From: Candidatus Latescibacterota bacterium
GTDB lineage: Bacteria; Latescibacterota; UBA2968; GCA-2709665
Length of the DNA stretch: 7,777 nt
Direction: 5' to 3'
Assembly: GCA_030746455.1 (NCBI GenBank)
Contig: JASLMQ010000579.1
Location: forward strand, 1-7,777
Made by a program: the position numbers and the translations under genes. The notes beneath the pieces were generated by a model that was not told where the DNA came from, made no database searches, and saw only the letters and a program-made list of their open reading frames with translations. Shown one piece after another: positions 1 to 6,284 of the stretch (position 1 is the stretch's first letter; each line of letters starts with the position of its first letter).

Positions 1-49
1 GCCTAATCCCGCTCGCCTCCCCTAATCTTGCTCTCGACGGAGGTGTCCC

Positions 50-1522
50 ATGCCGTCCGACTCCCCGAGCGGCCGTCCCTCGCTGCTCAAGCGCTTCCGG
101 AACCTCTGGGCGCTCTCGTCCGACCGGCCCGAGCCCAGGCCCTGGACTCCCGATGAGGCCGACGCCACAGGGGCTGCCCACACGTCTGGAGTATCCCGGA
201 CCTCTGCCTCTCAAGGGCGCGAGGACGAACCCGTTCCGTGGGTGCCTCCCACACTGGAGTCCCCTGCCGCTCGTCACCGCGAGACGTCCAGGCCTCCGGT
301 GTCCACCGCGGCTCCAGCGCGTTCGGCACCATCAGAGGCGCCCGCCCGGGAGGACCATCCAGAGAAAGCTTCCGAGGCCTCTGCGGCGGCCGAACAGGAG
401 CCGATGCCCCAGTCGCCACATCAGGTGCTCCGTGGTCGGATCGCGCAGTTGCTTGAAAAGCACCCCGAGAACGCCGCACGGCTGATCCGTTCGCTTTGGG
501 TCGAAGACAGACAGACCGAGGAGGCGGAACGCGACGCCGGAAGCTCAGAATGCCCCGCCAGGGTCGCCGTCGTGATGATCGCGATGGGTCAGGAAGCGAC
601 CGCCGGTGTGATGAAGTACCTATCGGACCTGGAGATCGAGCGAATCGCCCAGGCCATCAGCGCGCTCGACGTGGTCACCACCGAGCACGAGGACGAGGTT
701 CTCGAGGAGTTCGAACAGCTCCTCATGGCCGGCAAGTACCTGTCGCAGGGAGGGATAGACTTTGCGCGCGGCGCCCTGGAGAAGGCGCTGGGGCCCAGGA
801 AGGCGGAGCAGCTTCTCGCGCGGGTCACCGGAACGGCAACCGAAGGGTTCAGCCTTCTCCGAAACATCGATGCAAAGCACCTGGTGCCCTTCCTGGCCAA
901 GGAACACCCACAGACGATCGCACTCATCCTGTCGCAGCTGGGTCCCGAGCAAGCGGCGACCGTCCTTGCTGAGCTGCCAAAGGCGCTCCAGGCGGATGTC
1001 TCTTTCCGCATCGCATCCATGGAGAACATCCCACCCCAGGTCCTGAGGGAGCTGGAGGAGGGCCTCGCCGACGAGCTCCACGCCCTCCTGGCCGGCCAGA
1101 TCGCCGAGGTCGGCGGTCCCCGGGCCTTGGCGGAAATCCTGAACCAGGCGGACCGGGCGACCGAGGAGGCCGTCCTGACCCGCCTCGACGCCCAGAGCTG
1201 CGAGCTCGCGGAGGCCGTACGCAGCGAAATGGTTCGCTTCGACGACATCGCCGACCTCCCGGACAGGGAGATCCAGATGCTCCTCCGTGAGGTGGAGACC
1301 AAGGACCTCGCGGTGGCGCTAAAGGGGGCAAGCGAGGAGCTCAAGAGCCGGATCCTGTCCAACATGTCTGAGCGAGTGGGCGGGATGATCGTGGAGGAGA
1401 TGGAGCAAGTCGGCCCCCTCCCGAAACCGGAAGTCGAGAGGATGCAGACCGGGATCCTGAGGAAGCTGCGGGAACTCGAGGAACAAGGTCAGATCACGGT
1501 CGTTCGCGGCGAGAGAATCTAG
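50..1522 (+). CDS. fliG: Flagellar motor switch protein FliG with long N-terminal extension
   Basis: FliG couples the MS ring (FliF) to the C-ring and carries the face that meets the MotA stator, so it generates torque and switching. The protein is 490 aa, against about 330-350 aa for the family. Residues 1-125 are Pro/Ala/Ser/Glu-rich and probably disordered, with a basic-aromatic patch near the start (LLKRFRNLW, 12-20). Residues 130-153 resemble the FliF C-terminal tail. FliG-N runs from about 169 to 260, and FliG-M contains the conserved EHPQ motif (285-288). FliG-C (about 395-488) is clear from LLREV, ALKGA and NMSER. Of the E. coli torque residues, K264 and R281 correspond to K425 and R442, D288/D289 are replaced by E449/E450, and R297 by P458. 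The ATG has GGAGG six bases upstream, so the extension belongs to the gene rather than to a mis-called start. It is first in a fliG-fliM-fliN run, with fliM beginning 30 bases after its stop. Family assignment is very sure; the meaning of the extension is inference. Confidence 0.97.
   Translation: MPSDSPSGRPSLLKRFRNLWALSSDRPEPRPWTPDEADATGAAHTSGVSRTSASQGREDEPVPWVPPTLESPAARHRETSRPPVSTAAPARSAPSEAPAREDHPEKASEASAAAEQEPMPQSPHQVLRGRIAQLLEKHPENAARLIRSLWVEDRQTEEAERDAGSSECPARVAVVMIAMGQEATAGVMKYLSDLEIERIAQAISALDVVTTEHEDEVLEEFEQLLMAGKYLSQGGIDFARGALEKALGPRKAEQLLARVTGTATEGFSLLRNIDAKHLVPFLAKEHPQTIALILSQLGPEQAATVLAELPKALQADVSFRIASMENIPPQVLRELEEGLADELHALLAGQIAEVGGPRALAEILNQADRATEEAVLTRLDAQSCELAEAVRSEMVRFDDIADLPDREIQMLLREVETKDLAVALKGASEELKSRILSNMSERVGGMIVEEMEQVGPLPKPEVERMQTGILRKLRELEEQGQITVVRGERI
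437..508 (+). other. FliF C-terminal-tail-like segment inside FliG
   Basis: This stretch encodes FliG residues 130-153, with the core HPENAARLIRSLW. As I recall the family, FliF ends in a short helix pair of the form RI(x)6-DP(x)3-A(x)2-IR-x-W, which binds FliG-N. The match here includes the initial RI, an acidic residue, the central Pro, Ala, Ile-Arg, a Trp shifted by one, and a closing acidic residue. It lies just before FliG-N (from about 169), joined by a short acidic linker. Ordinary FliG proteins have nothing like it at this place. I compared by eye from memory, so the homology is a hypothesis; a chance helical resemblance remains possible. Confidence 0.55.
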
Positions 1523-1552
1523 GCCGCCGATTCAGAATACGGGGAACAAGCC

Positions 1553-2578
1553 ATGCCCGAAGAGGAACAGCAGGATCAGGCCAACGAAGTCGTCCCGACG
1601 GACCCGCCGGAAGAGGAGGTCACCAAGCAGAAGCCCAGAGAATCCAGGCCCATCATCACCTACGACTTCAAGCATCCTGCAAGGGTCTCCAAGGACCAGC
1701 AGCGCACGCTGGAGAACCTCCACGCGGGCCTCGCCCGGATGATGGCCGCCTCGTTCTCCACGCTGCAGCGATCGGTAGTCGATTGCGAAATCGCCTTCGT
1801 GGACCAGACGACCTACGCAGAGTTCATCATGTCGCTGGCCAACCCGGGGTGTTCCTACACATTCACCATCGAGCCGCTGGGTGGTCCCGCGATCATCGAC
1901 TTCTCGTTGCCGGTGGCATACTCCTTCATCGATCGCCAGTTCGGCGGCACGGGGGCCAACCCGCCCAAGGAGGCACGGCCACTGACAGGCATCGAGCGCA
2001 ACGTGATGACCAAGGTGGTGACGCAGGCGCTTAGTGACCTCGAGGCGACGTGGGAGCAGTTGATCAAGATCCAGGTCTCGGACGCGGAGCTGGAAACCAA
2101 TCCCGAGTTCATCCAGATAGCAGCCCCCTCTGACACGGTGGTGCTGATCGCGTTCGAGGTGAACTCGCAGCACGCGTCGGGTCTGGTGAGCCTGTGCTAC
2201 CCCTACTTCACGCTGGAGCCGGTGATGGCCTATCTGAACGTGCAGACGTGGGCCAGCCGGGAGAAGGGGCGCCGTGACACCACACGCCAGGAGCGCCTCG
2301 CACAGCTGGAGCGAGTGAACACGCCGGTCACGGCAATACTCGCGCGTTCCCAGGTTCCCCTTAAGGATCTTGTCGACCTCCGGACGGGCGATGTGGTGGT
2401 GATGGACACCCAGGTAGAAGAGGACACCGTCGTCTTCGTCGGCGACCGGCCCAAGTTCCTGGCCAGGCCGCGGAGCCGAGGACATCGCTACGTCCTCGAG
2501 ATCACCCGGCGGATCCTGAAGGCGGATGAGCCGCTCTACATGGACGAGATCCAGAGGACGAAGACAGGGACGACGTGA
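1553..2578 (+). CDS. fliM: Flagellar motor switch protein FliM
   Basis: FliM forms the middle of the C-ring, binding FliG above and FliN below, and normally receives CheY-P to change rotation sense. The 341-aa length is usual. The family opening YDFKHPARVSKDQ is at 37-49, followed by the CheC-like middle domain to about 235. The FliG-contacting GGTG loop is at 131-134, after the typical FIDRQF. A C-terminal SpoA (FliN-like) domain spans about 255-325. The N-terminus (1-36) is acidic and Pro-rich and lacks the usual LSQxEIDALL-type CheY-P docking peptide. The ATG follows GGGGAA by six bases, and no earlier in-frame start fits between the fliG stop and this ATG. The gene sits 30 bases after fliG and 32 bases before fliN, so co-transcription is likely. 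Identity is secure; loss of CheY docking is inferred from the missing motif. Confidence 0.97.
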   Translation: MPEEEQQDQANEVVPTDPPEEEVTKQKPRESRPIITYDFKHPARVSKDQQRTLENLHAGLARMMAASFSTLQRSVVDCEIAFVDQTTYAEFIMSLANPGCSYTFTIEPLGGPAIIDFSLPVAYSFIDRQFGGTGANPPKEARPLTGIERNVMTKVVTQALSDLEATWEQLIKIQVSDAELETNPEFIQIAAPSDTVVLIAFEVNSQHASGLVSLCYPYFTLEPVMAYLNVQTWASREKGRRDTTRQERLAQLERVNTPVTAILARSQVPLKDLVDLRTGDVVVMDTQVEEDTVVFVGDRPKFLARPRSRGHRYVLEITRRILKADEPLYMDEIQRTKTGTT

Positions 2579-2610
2579 CGTCGCGGCCCTGAGGAAGGAA
2601 GGGATGGACC

Positions 2611-2940
2611 ATGGACCAGAAACCCGAAACGGGATCCGAGCTCCAAAGGCAGGCCGCTGAACCGGTCCCATACACGTCTCCTGACGCCTCTCCGGTCTGG
2701 CCCAGGCTCTCAGAGGCCGAGATGGCCGTATCGATCGTCCTCGGCGAGGCCAACGTCGCCCTAAGCCGGACCCTCGAGTGGGCCGAGGGCTCCCTCATCG
2801 AGGTCGAAAAGGAAGCCGGCCAGCTGGTCGACGTCCTGGTCAACGGAGACCTCTGCTTCCGAGGGGAAGTCGTGACAGTTGGCGAGTACTTCGGCGTCCG
2901 CATCACCGAGATCGTCTCGAACGCCGCGAACGTCGACTGA
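2611..2940 (+). CDS. fliN: Flagellar motor switch protein FliN
   Basis: FliN forms the lower rim of the C-ring with FliM, and in several bacteria it anchors the FliH-FliI export ATPase complex. The protein is 109 aa, normal for a short single-domain FliN. Residues 1-35 are polar and not conserved. Residues 38-102 form the SpoA domain, recognisable from VLGEANVALSRTLEWAEGS, then DVLVNGDLCFRGEVV, then GVRITEIV, close to the classical pattern ending in YGVRITDI. A strong purine-rich ribosome site (GAGGAAGGAAGGG, 2591-2603) precedes the ATG at good spacing. Another ATG at 2604 is in a different frame and was not used. It is the last flagellar gene visible; no terminator follows directly, so some read-through into the downstream hydrolase is possible. 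Confidence 0.95.
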   Translation: MDQKPETGSELQRQAAEPVPYTSPDASPVWPRLSEAEMAVSIVLGEANVALSRTLEWAEGSLIEVEKEAGQLVDVLVNGDLCFRGEVVTVGEYFGVRITEIVSNAANVD

Positions 2941-3030
2941 GATCCCGGTCGCATTCGTGAAAGACCCGACACGGTCTATGCGTCGCAGCCGCAACAACCT
3001 GGCGTGTGGGAGTCGGTGGAGGCGAAGCAA

Positions 3031-3036
3031 GGAGGG
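3031..3036 (+). promoter_or_regulatory. Ribosome binding site deciding a GTG start
   Basis: GGAGGG lies four to five bases before GTG 3041. The frame is open further upstream, to an ATG at 2879 inside fliN and another at 2978, but neither has a ribosome site. The residues they would add are basic, low-complexity and unlike the nitrilase fold. The site therefore fixes the start at 3041. Confidence 0.8.
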
Positions 3037-3040
3037 AAGT

Positions 3041-3832
3041 GTGAAGCTTCGAATTGGTTTGGCTGCCCTGAAGCAGCGGAAGACCGTACCTGACGGCGTG
3101 GACGCAATCGTGAGCGTTCTCGAGTCTTGTCAGAAGCAGAAGGTCGACATTGTTTGCACGCCCGAAACCTATCTCCCCGGCCTCAGGGGAGCCAGCTTCG
3201 AGCTGGCGCCTCCAGATCAACCAGCTATGGAGGAAGCCCTGAAGGACCTGCGCGCCGCGTGCCGCCGGACCCGGGTGGCCGCCATCGTGGGTATGGAGTG
3301 GCAGTCCGAACGTGGGCTCGAGAATCGCGCGTTCGTGATCTCGGCATCGGGCAGGCTCCTGGGACACCAGACCAAGAACCAGATCACGCCGGGCGGTGAA
3401 TCGGAGAACTACGTGCCCGACGGCCAGAGGAAGGTCTTCCAGGTCAAAGGGGTCCGGTTCGGCATCGTCATCTGCCACGAGGGGTGGCGCTATCCCGAGA
3501 CCGTGCGTTGGGCGGCCCTGCGGGGGGCCCGGATCGTGTTCCAGCCTCAGGTGACCGGAGGGGACAAGCGAGGCAAGCGTCTGAGGAAATGGGGAGAGGT
3601 GCTATACGAAAAGTCTATGCAGTGCCGGGCCGGCGAAAACGGCATCTACTTCGCAAGCGTGAATCAGGCCATGCACTGCCAGAACTCCGCGACCAGTTTG
3701 ATCGATCCCAACGGAGAGTGTATCACCTGGGTCCCCTACGGCAAGGAGGACCTGGTGGTGGCCGACATCGACACCGCCAAGGCCACCCGGCTCTATACGA
3801 AGCGCTACAGGCCCGAGCTCTATCCGGACTGA
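3041..3832 (+). CDS. Carbon-nitrogen hydrolase (nitrilase superfamily)
   Basis: This is a cytosolic amidase-type enzyme that cleaves a non-peptide C-N bond, releasing ammonia or an amine through a thioester on cysteine. The product is 263 aa, the usual size for a single-domain member. The catalytic triad is visible: Glu42 in TPETYLPG, Lys112 in GHQTKNQ and Cys145 in VICHEGWRYPE. Early strand-forming sequence (KLRIGLAAL) starts right after the chosen GTG. The C-terminal DLVVADID stretch is typical of the fold. The CHEGWRYPE context fits general omega-amidase or N-carbamoyl-amine hydrolase relatives better than true nitrilases, but the substrate cannot be assigned. It lies 100 bases after fliN on the same strand and ends before a strong hairpin terminator. 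There is no functional link to the flagellar genes that I can see. Superfamily is very sure, specific reaction unknown. Confidence 0.93.
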   Translation: MKLRIGLAALKQRKTVPDGVDAIVSVLESCQKQKVDIVCTPETYLPGLRGASFELAPPDQPAMEEALKDLRAACRRTRVAAIVGMEWQSERGLENRAFVISASGRLLGHQTKNQITPGGESENYVPDGQRKVFQVKGVRFGIVICHEGWRYPETVRWAALRGARIVFQPQVTGGDKRGKRLRKWGEVLYEKSMQCRAGENGIYFASVNQAMHCQNSATSLIDPNGECITWVPYGKEDLVVADIDTAKATRLYTKRYRPELYPD

Positions 3833-3880
3833 GCGCGACGAGCCACGGATCCTGACACACCAACGGTAACTGTTGCAGCC

Positions 3881-3917
3881 GCGGCCTCGCCATCCCGGCG
3901 AGGCCGCGTCTGTTTGT
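3881..3917 (+). terminator. Rho-independent-type terminator between convergent genes
   Basis: A perfect 11-bp GC-rich inverted repeat (arms 3881-3891 and 3897-3907) encloses a 5-base loop, ATCCC. On the + strand it is followed by GTCTGTTTGT, a modest T-rich run. It sits 49 bases after the hydrolase stop and 14 bases before the end of the sulfatase gene on the other strand. The hairpin probably serves both directions, but only the + side has a T-rich tail. Confidence 0.8.
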
Positions 3918-3920
3918 CAC

Positions 3921-5228
3921 TCAGGCTGTGCCGCTGCTCTTGAAGGCGTCCGACTCGTAGTACTCGAACGGCTTCCCACCCGTTTCCCGCCACCATCGAT
4001 CCACGGCCTCTTCCAGGAACGAGCGGGTCTGCTCCGCCGCCGGATCCCCCGCCAGGTTCTCGACCTCGGCCGGATCCGTCTTCAGGTTGTACAGCTCCTC
4101 GGTGTCGTCCGGGCCGTAGTACTTCACGTACTTCCATTCGCGGGTCTGTACCACCCGGAACGGATGGATCCCCCAGTAGGCCCCGTAGTGCTCATAGAAG
4201 ATCATCTCATCCTTGGGGTGCGCCTCCCTCCCGATTGCCGGCATCAGGGATCCGCCGCGGAATTCGGCAGGAACCTCCAGCCCCGCCGCCTCGATCAGCG
4301 TTCCGGGCAGGCTGACGTTCACCGCCAGGTCGTCCACCACCCGACGTGGCGGGTCGAGGCGCGGGAAGCGGAAGATCATCGGGATGTGGAAGATCTCATC
4401 GTAGGGGATGGTACCCTTCTTTCGCATCCGGTGAGCCCCCATCATGTCCCCGTGGTCGGTCGTGAAGGCCACCACCGAATCCTCCCACATCCCCTTCGCT
4501 TCCAGGGCGCCCCGAAGCAACCCAAACAGGCGGTCCACCTCCGAGATCATCGTGTAGTACCGCTGCAGTTCGTCCTTTAGATCCGCCTCATCGAGGGCAC
4601 CATGCTGGCCATCACGGATGTGGTCCTGCAGGAACTGGGGCTTCCCCGTCAGGTCGTCCTTGAGGAAGCTCTCGGGCAGGGTGAGATCCCCCTTGGGATA
4701 CTGGGGCAGGAATGCCTCGATGGCCTCGAAGGGTGGATGGGGCATGTGAAAGGAAGCGGTCAGAAACAGGGGCCGGTCCGGATCGTACGAGTCCAGATAC
4801 GCCAGAGCTGCATCGGCAATCCTTCGGTCTCCCTCGCTCAGGGGATGCTGCGCCCTATCCCCCACCCCACCGTGATCGTAGCCCAGCTCCTCCTGGGGAG
4901 TCCTAAAATGGCATTTCCCGAAGTAGGCCGTCGTGTACCCCGCATCCCGAAACACGTGGCCCATGGTTCGGTCTTCCCCAGTAAGCCGAGCCGTGTGTCC
5001 GTGGAAGCCCTGGATGATCATCACCTCGGCCTCGTGAGGGTACAGACCGGTTTGTATCGATGCCCGGGAAGGCACGCACTGACCATTGGAGGCGTAGAAG
5101 TGGCTGAAGAACACCCCCTCCTTCGATAGCCTGTCCAGGTTCGGTGTGTAGGCCAAGGGGTCCACGGTTCCCTGGCGCTGGTACTGCATCTGGTCGCACA
5201 TCACGAGCACCACGTGGGGTCGCTTCAC
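3921..5228 (-). CDS. Cys-type sulfatase (arylsulfatase/choline-sulfatase-like, family S1)
   Basis: This enzyme hydrolyses a sulfate ester through a formylglycine made from cysteine. The product is 435 aa. The signature CVPSRASIQTG begins at Cys51, the predicted formylglycine, with Arg55 alongside. The N-terminal metal-binding pair is Asp12-Gln13 in VLVMCDQM, the DQ variant rather than DD. Further family marks are GKCHF (Lys105, His107), SFHMPHPPF (161-164 region), and TTDHGDMMGAH with Asp258-His259 followed by Lys270/Lys271. There is no signal peptide: the chosen GTG leads straight into the first beta strand, so the enzyme should be cytoplasmic. That start has GGGAG seven bases upstream; the longer open frame to 5465 overlaps the preceding gene and is not conserved in type. 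It is the last gene of a probable operon, 23 bases after the URO-D-like gene. Substrate unknown; a formylglycine-generating enzyme must be encoded elsewhere. Confidence 0.93.
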   Translation of the reverse strand: MKRPHVVLVMCDQMQYQRQGTVDPLAYTPNLDRLSKEGVFFSHFYASNGQCVPSRASIQTGLYPHEAEVMIIQGFHGHTARLTGEDRTMGHVFRDAGYTTAYFGKCHFRTPQEELGYDHGGVGDRAQHPLSEGDRRIADAALAYLDSYDPDRPLFLTASFHMPHPPFEAIEAFLPQYPKGDLTLPESFLKDDLTGKPQFLQDHIRDGQHGALDEADLKDELQRYYTMISEVDRLFGLLRGALEAKGMWEDSVVAFTTDHGDMMGAHRMRKKGTIPYDEIFHIPMIFRFPRLDPPRRVVDDLAVNVSLPGTLIEAAGLEVPAEFRGGSLMPAIGREAHPKDEMIFYEHYGAYWGIHPFRVVQTREWKYVKYYGPDDTEELYNLKTDPAEVENLAGDPAAEQTRSFLEEAVDRWWRETGGKPFEYYESDAFKSSGTA

Positions 5229-5235
5229 ACCGCCG

Positions 5236-5240
5236 CTCCC
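5236..5240 (-). promoter_or_regulatory. Ribosome binding site for the sulfatase GTG start
   Basis: On the minus strand GGGAG stands seven bases before GTG 5228-5226. It supports the short form of the sulfatase over the 79-residue longer open frame, which would run back into the URO-D-like gene. Confidence 0.65.
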
Positions 5241-5251
5241 TCTATCAGAAC

Positions 5252-6214
5252 TCAGTCCTGTGTTGGGTAGTTGCCCTCTCTTCGCCACACGTCCAGGATC
5301 AGCTCGTAGCGAGACAGCCGCATCCCGGTGTACACGCAGTTGCTCGTCGAGAAGACATATCCGCCCCCCGGCATTCCGGACCGAAGGGCATAGCGTGCCG
5401 ACTCGATGCACTTCTCGTCTGTTCCCGAGTCCAGCAGACCGCAGTTGACGTTGCCGATCAGGCACACCCGGTCGCCGACCCGCCGCTTCACCTCCGCGAT
5501 GTCCACCCCGCCCTGGGGGTCCAGCGAATGGAGTGCGTGGGGCCCCGCATCCACCAGCCGGCCCAGAATCGGCATGATGTTCCCGTCGGTGTGCTTGATG
5601 ATATAGTGGCCCTGGGATCGATACCCCTGGATCAGCCGGGTCAGGTAGGGGGTCACGAAGTCATCGAACCAGTCCGGCGGCAGGAACGGCCCGGTGTTGA
5701 AGCAGTAGTCCGCACACAGCGCGAAGCCGTCGATCGCGCCATGTGCGGCCAGCCGCGCCCCACGCTCGAGCGCCTCGTCCACCCGCCTGTCGGCCTCGTC
5801 CTTGACCTCCTGGGGGGCCTCCACAAGACGCGCGCACCAGGCCTCCATGTGACTCCCGTTTGGGATGCTGTACGTCGCATCCCCGTGGAGCATCAGAAAG
5901 TACTCTTCACCCGACTGCTCCCTCACGATGTCCGCAATCCGTTTCGCCTCCTCCTCGCCTGAGGGATTTGCGTGCAGGAAGATGGCGCTGTGATCGTACC
6001 GACGTGCCGTACCGATCAGAAGCCCGGCGACGTCTCTCCGATGCAGTTCGCGCTCGCTATCCTCCATTTGGTCCCACTGGTGGTAGCGACGGTGGGAGGG
6101 ATGCACCCTTCCGAAGGCCTCCATAGTCAGGAAGAATACCAGCTCGAAGTGGGGCACGCGGCCCTCGAGTGGACGGCGTTCCAGCGCGGCGATGAACCGC
6201 TCCCTTGGTGTCAT
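5252..6214 (-). CDS. URO-D superfamily protein (not HemE)
   Basis: This is a 320-aa member of the uroporphyrinogen decarboxylase / corrinoid methyltransferase superfamily, a TIM-barrel fold. The opening TPRERFIAALERRP is the usual start of non-haem URO-D-like proteins. True HemE carries an MRQAGR porphyrin-binding motif near the N-terminus, and it is absent here, so haem synthesis is unlikely. The C-terminal half is characteristic: HTDGNIMPIL (208-217), LDPQGGVDI (231-239), IGNVNCG (253-259) and STSNCVYTG (289-297). In MtaA/MtbA-type methyltransferases zinc is held by His-x-Cys plus a later Cys. Here the pair reads His208-Thr-Asp210, while Cys293 could be the later ligand. The ATG has GGAG about 11 bases upstream, a rather long spacing, but the conserved N-terminus supports it. 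It lies 70 bases after the transporter gene and 23 before the sulfatase. A role in demethylating or processing a small molecule is inference; no corrinoid protein is present in the window. Confidence 0.88.
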   Translation of the reverse strand: MTPRERFIAALERRPLEGRVPHFELVFFLTMEAFGRVHPSHRRYHQWDQMEDSERELHRRDVAGLLIGTARRYDHSAIFLHANPSGEEEAKRIADIVREQSGEEYFLMLHGDATYSIPNGSHMEAWCARLVEAPQEVKDEADRRVDEALERGARLAAHGAIDGFALCADYCFNTGPFLPPDWFDDFVTPYLTRLIQGYRSQGHYIIKHTDGNIMPILGRLVDAGPHALHSLDPQGGVDIAEVKRRVGDRVCLIGNVNCGLLDSGTDEKCIESARYALRSGMPGGGYVFSTSNCVYTGMRLSRYELILDVWRREGNYPTQD

Positions 6215-6284
6215 ACCCCTTCTGTCTCCGCTTGGCTGGGTCCCTGGGTGGCCGACGCCTGGCGGTCCGAGACGATCATGGTGC

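Noticed and set aside
2..27. CCTAATC occurring twice upstream of fliG
   Set aside because: Seven-base repeats 19 bases apart are easily chance. The left edge is too short to see a promoter or the end of the previous gene.
589..1365. A 258-codon open frame on the minus strand inside fliG
   Set aside because: The product is Ser/Arg-rich low complexity, opposite the conserved FliG domains; shadow frame.
1532..2671. A 379-codon open frame on the minus strand covering fliM
   Set aside because: Its product is Arg/His/Leu-rich with no recognisable motif. It is the shadow of a high-GC gene whose FliM identity is certain.
2962..2977. Small inverted repeat AGACC/GGTCT after fliN
   Set aside because: Only five base pairs with no T-run, too weak to call a terminator.
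3861..3875. Near-palindrome CAACGGTAACTGTTG
   Set aside because: A short imperfect dyad between the hydrolase stop and the terminator, not in a promoter, so an operator role has no support.
5229..5465. 79-residue N-terminal extension of the sulfatase frame
   Set aside because: It overlaps the URO-D-like gene, resembles no signal peptide, and the GTG at 5228 has a ribosome site and leads directly into the sulfatase fold.
5144..5962. A 272-codon open frame on the + strand across the sulfatase and URO-D-like genes
   Set aside because: It spans two well-supported minus-strand genes and shows no family motif.
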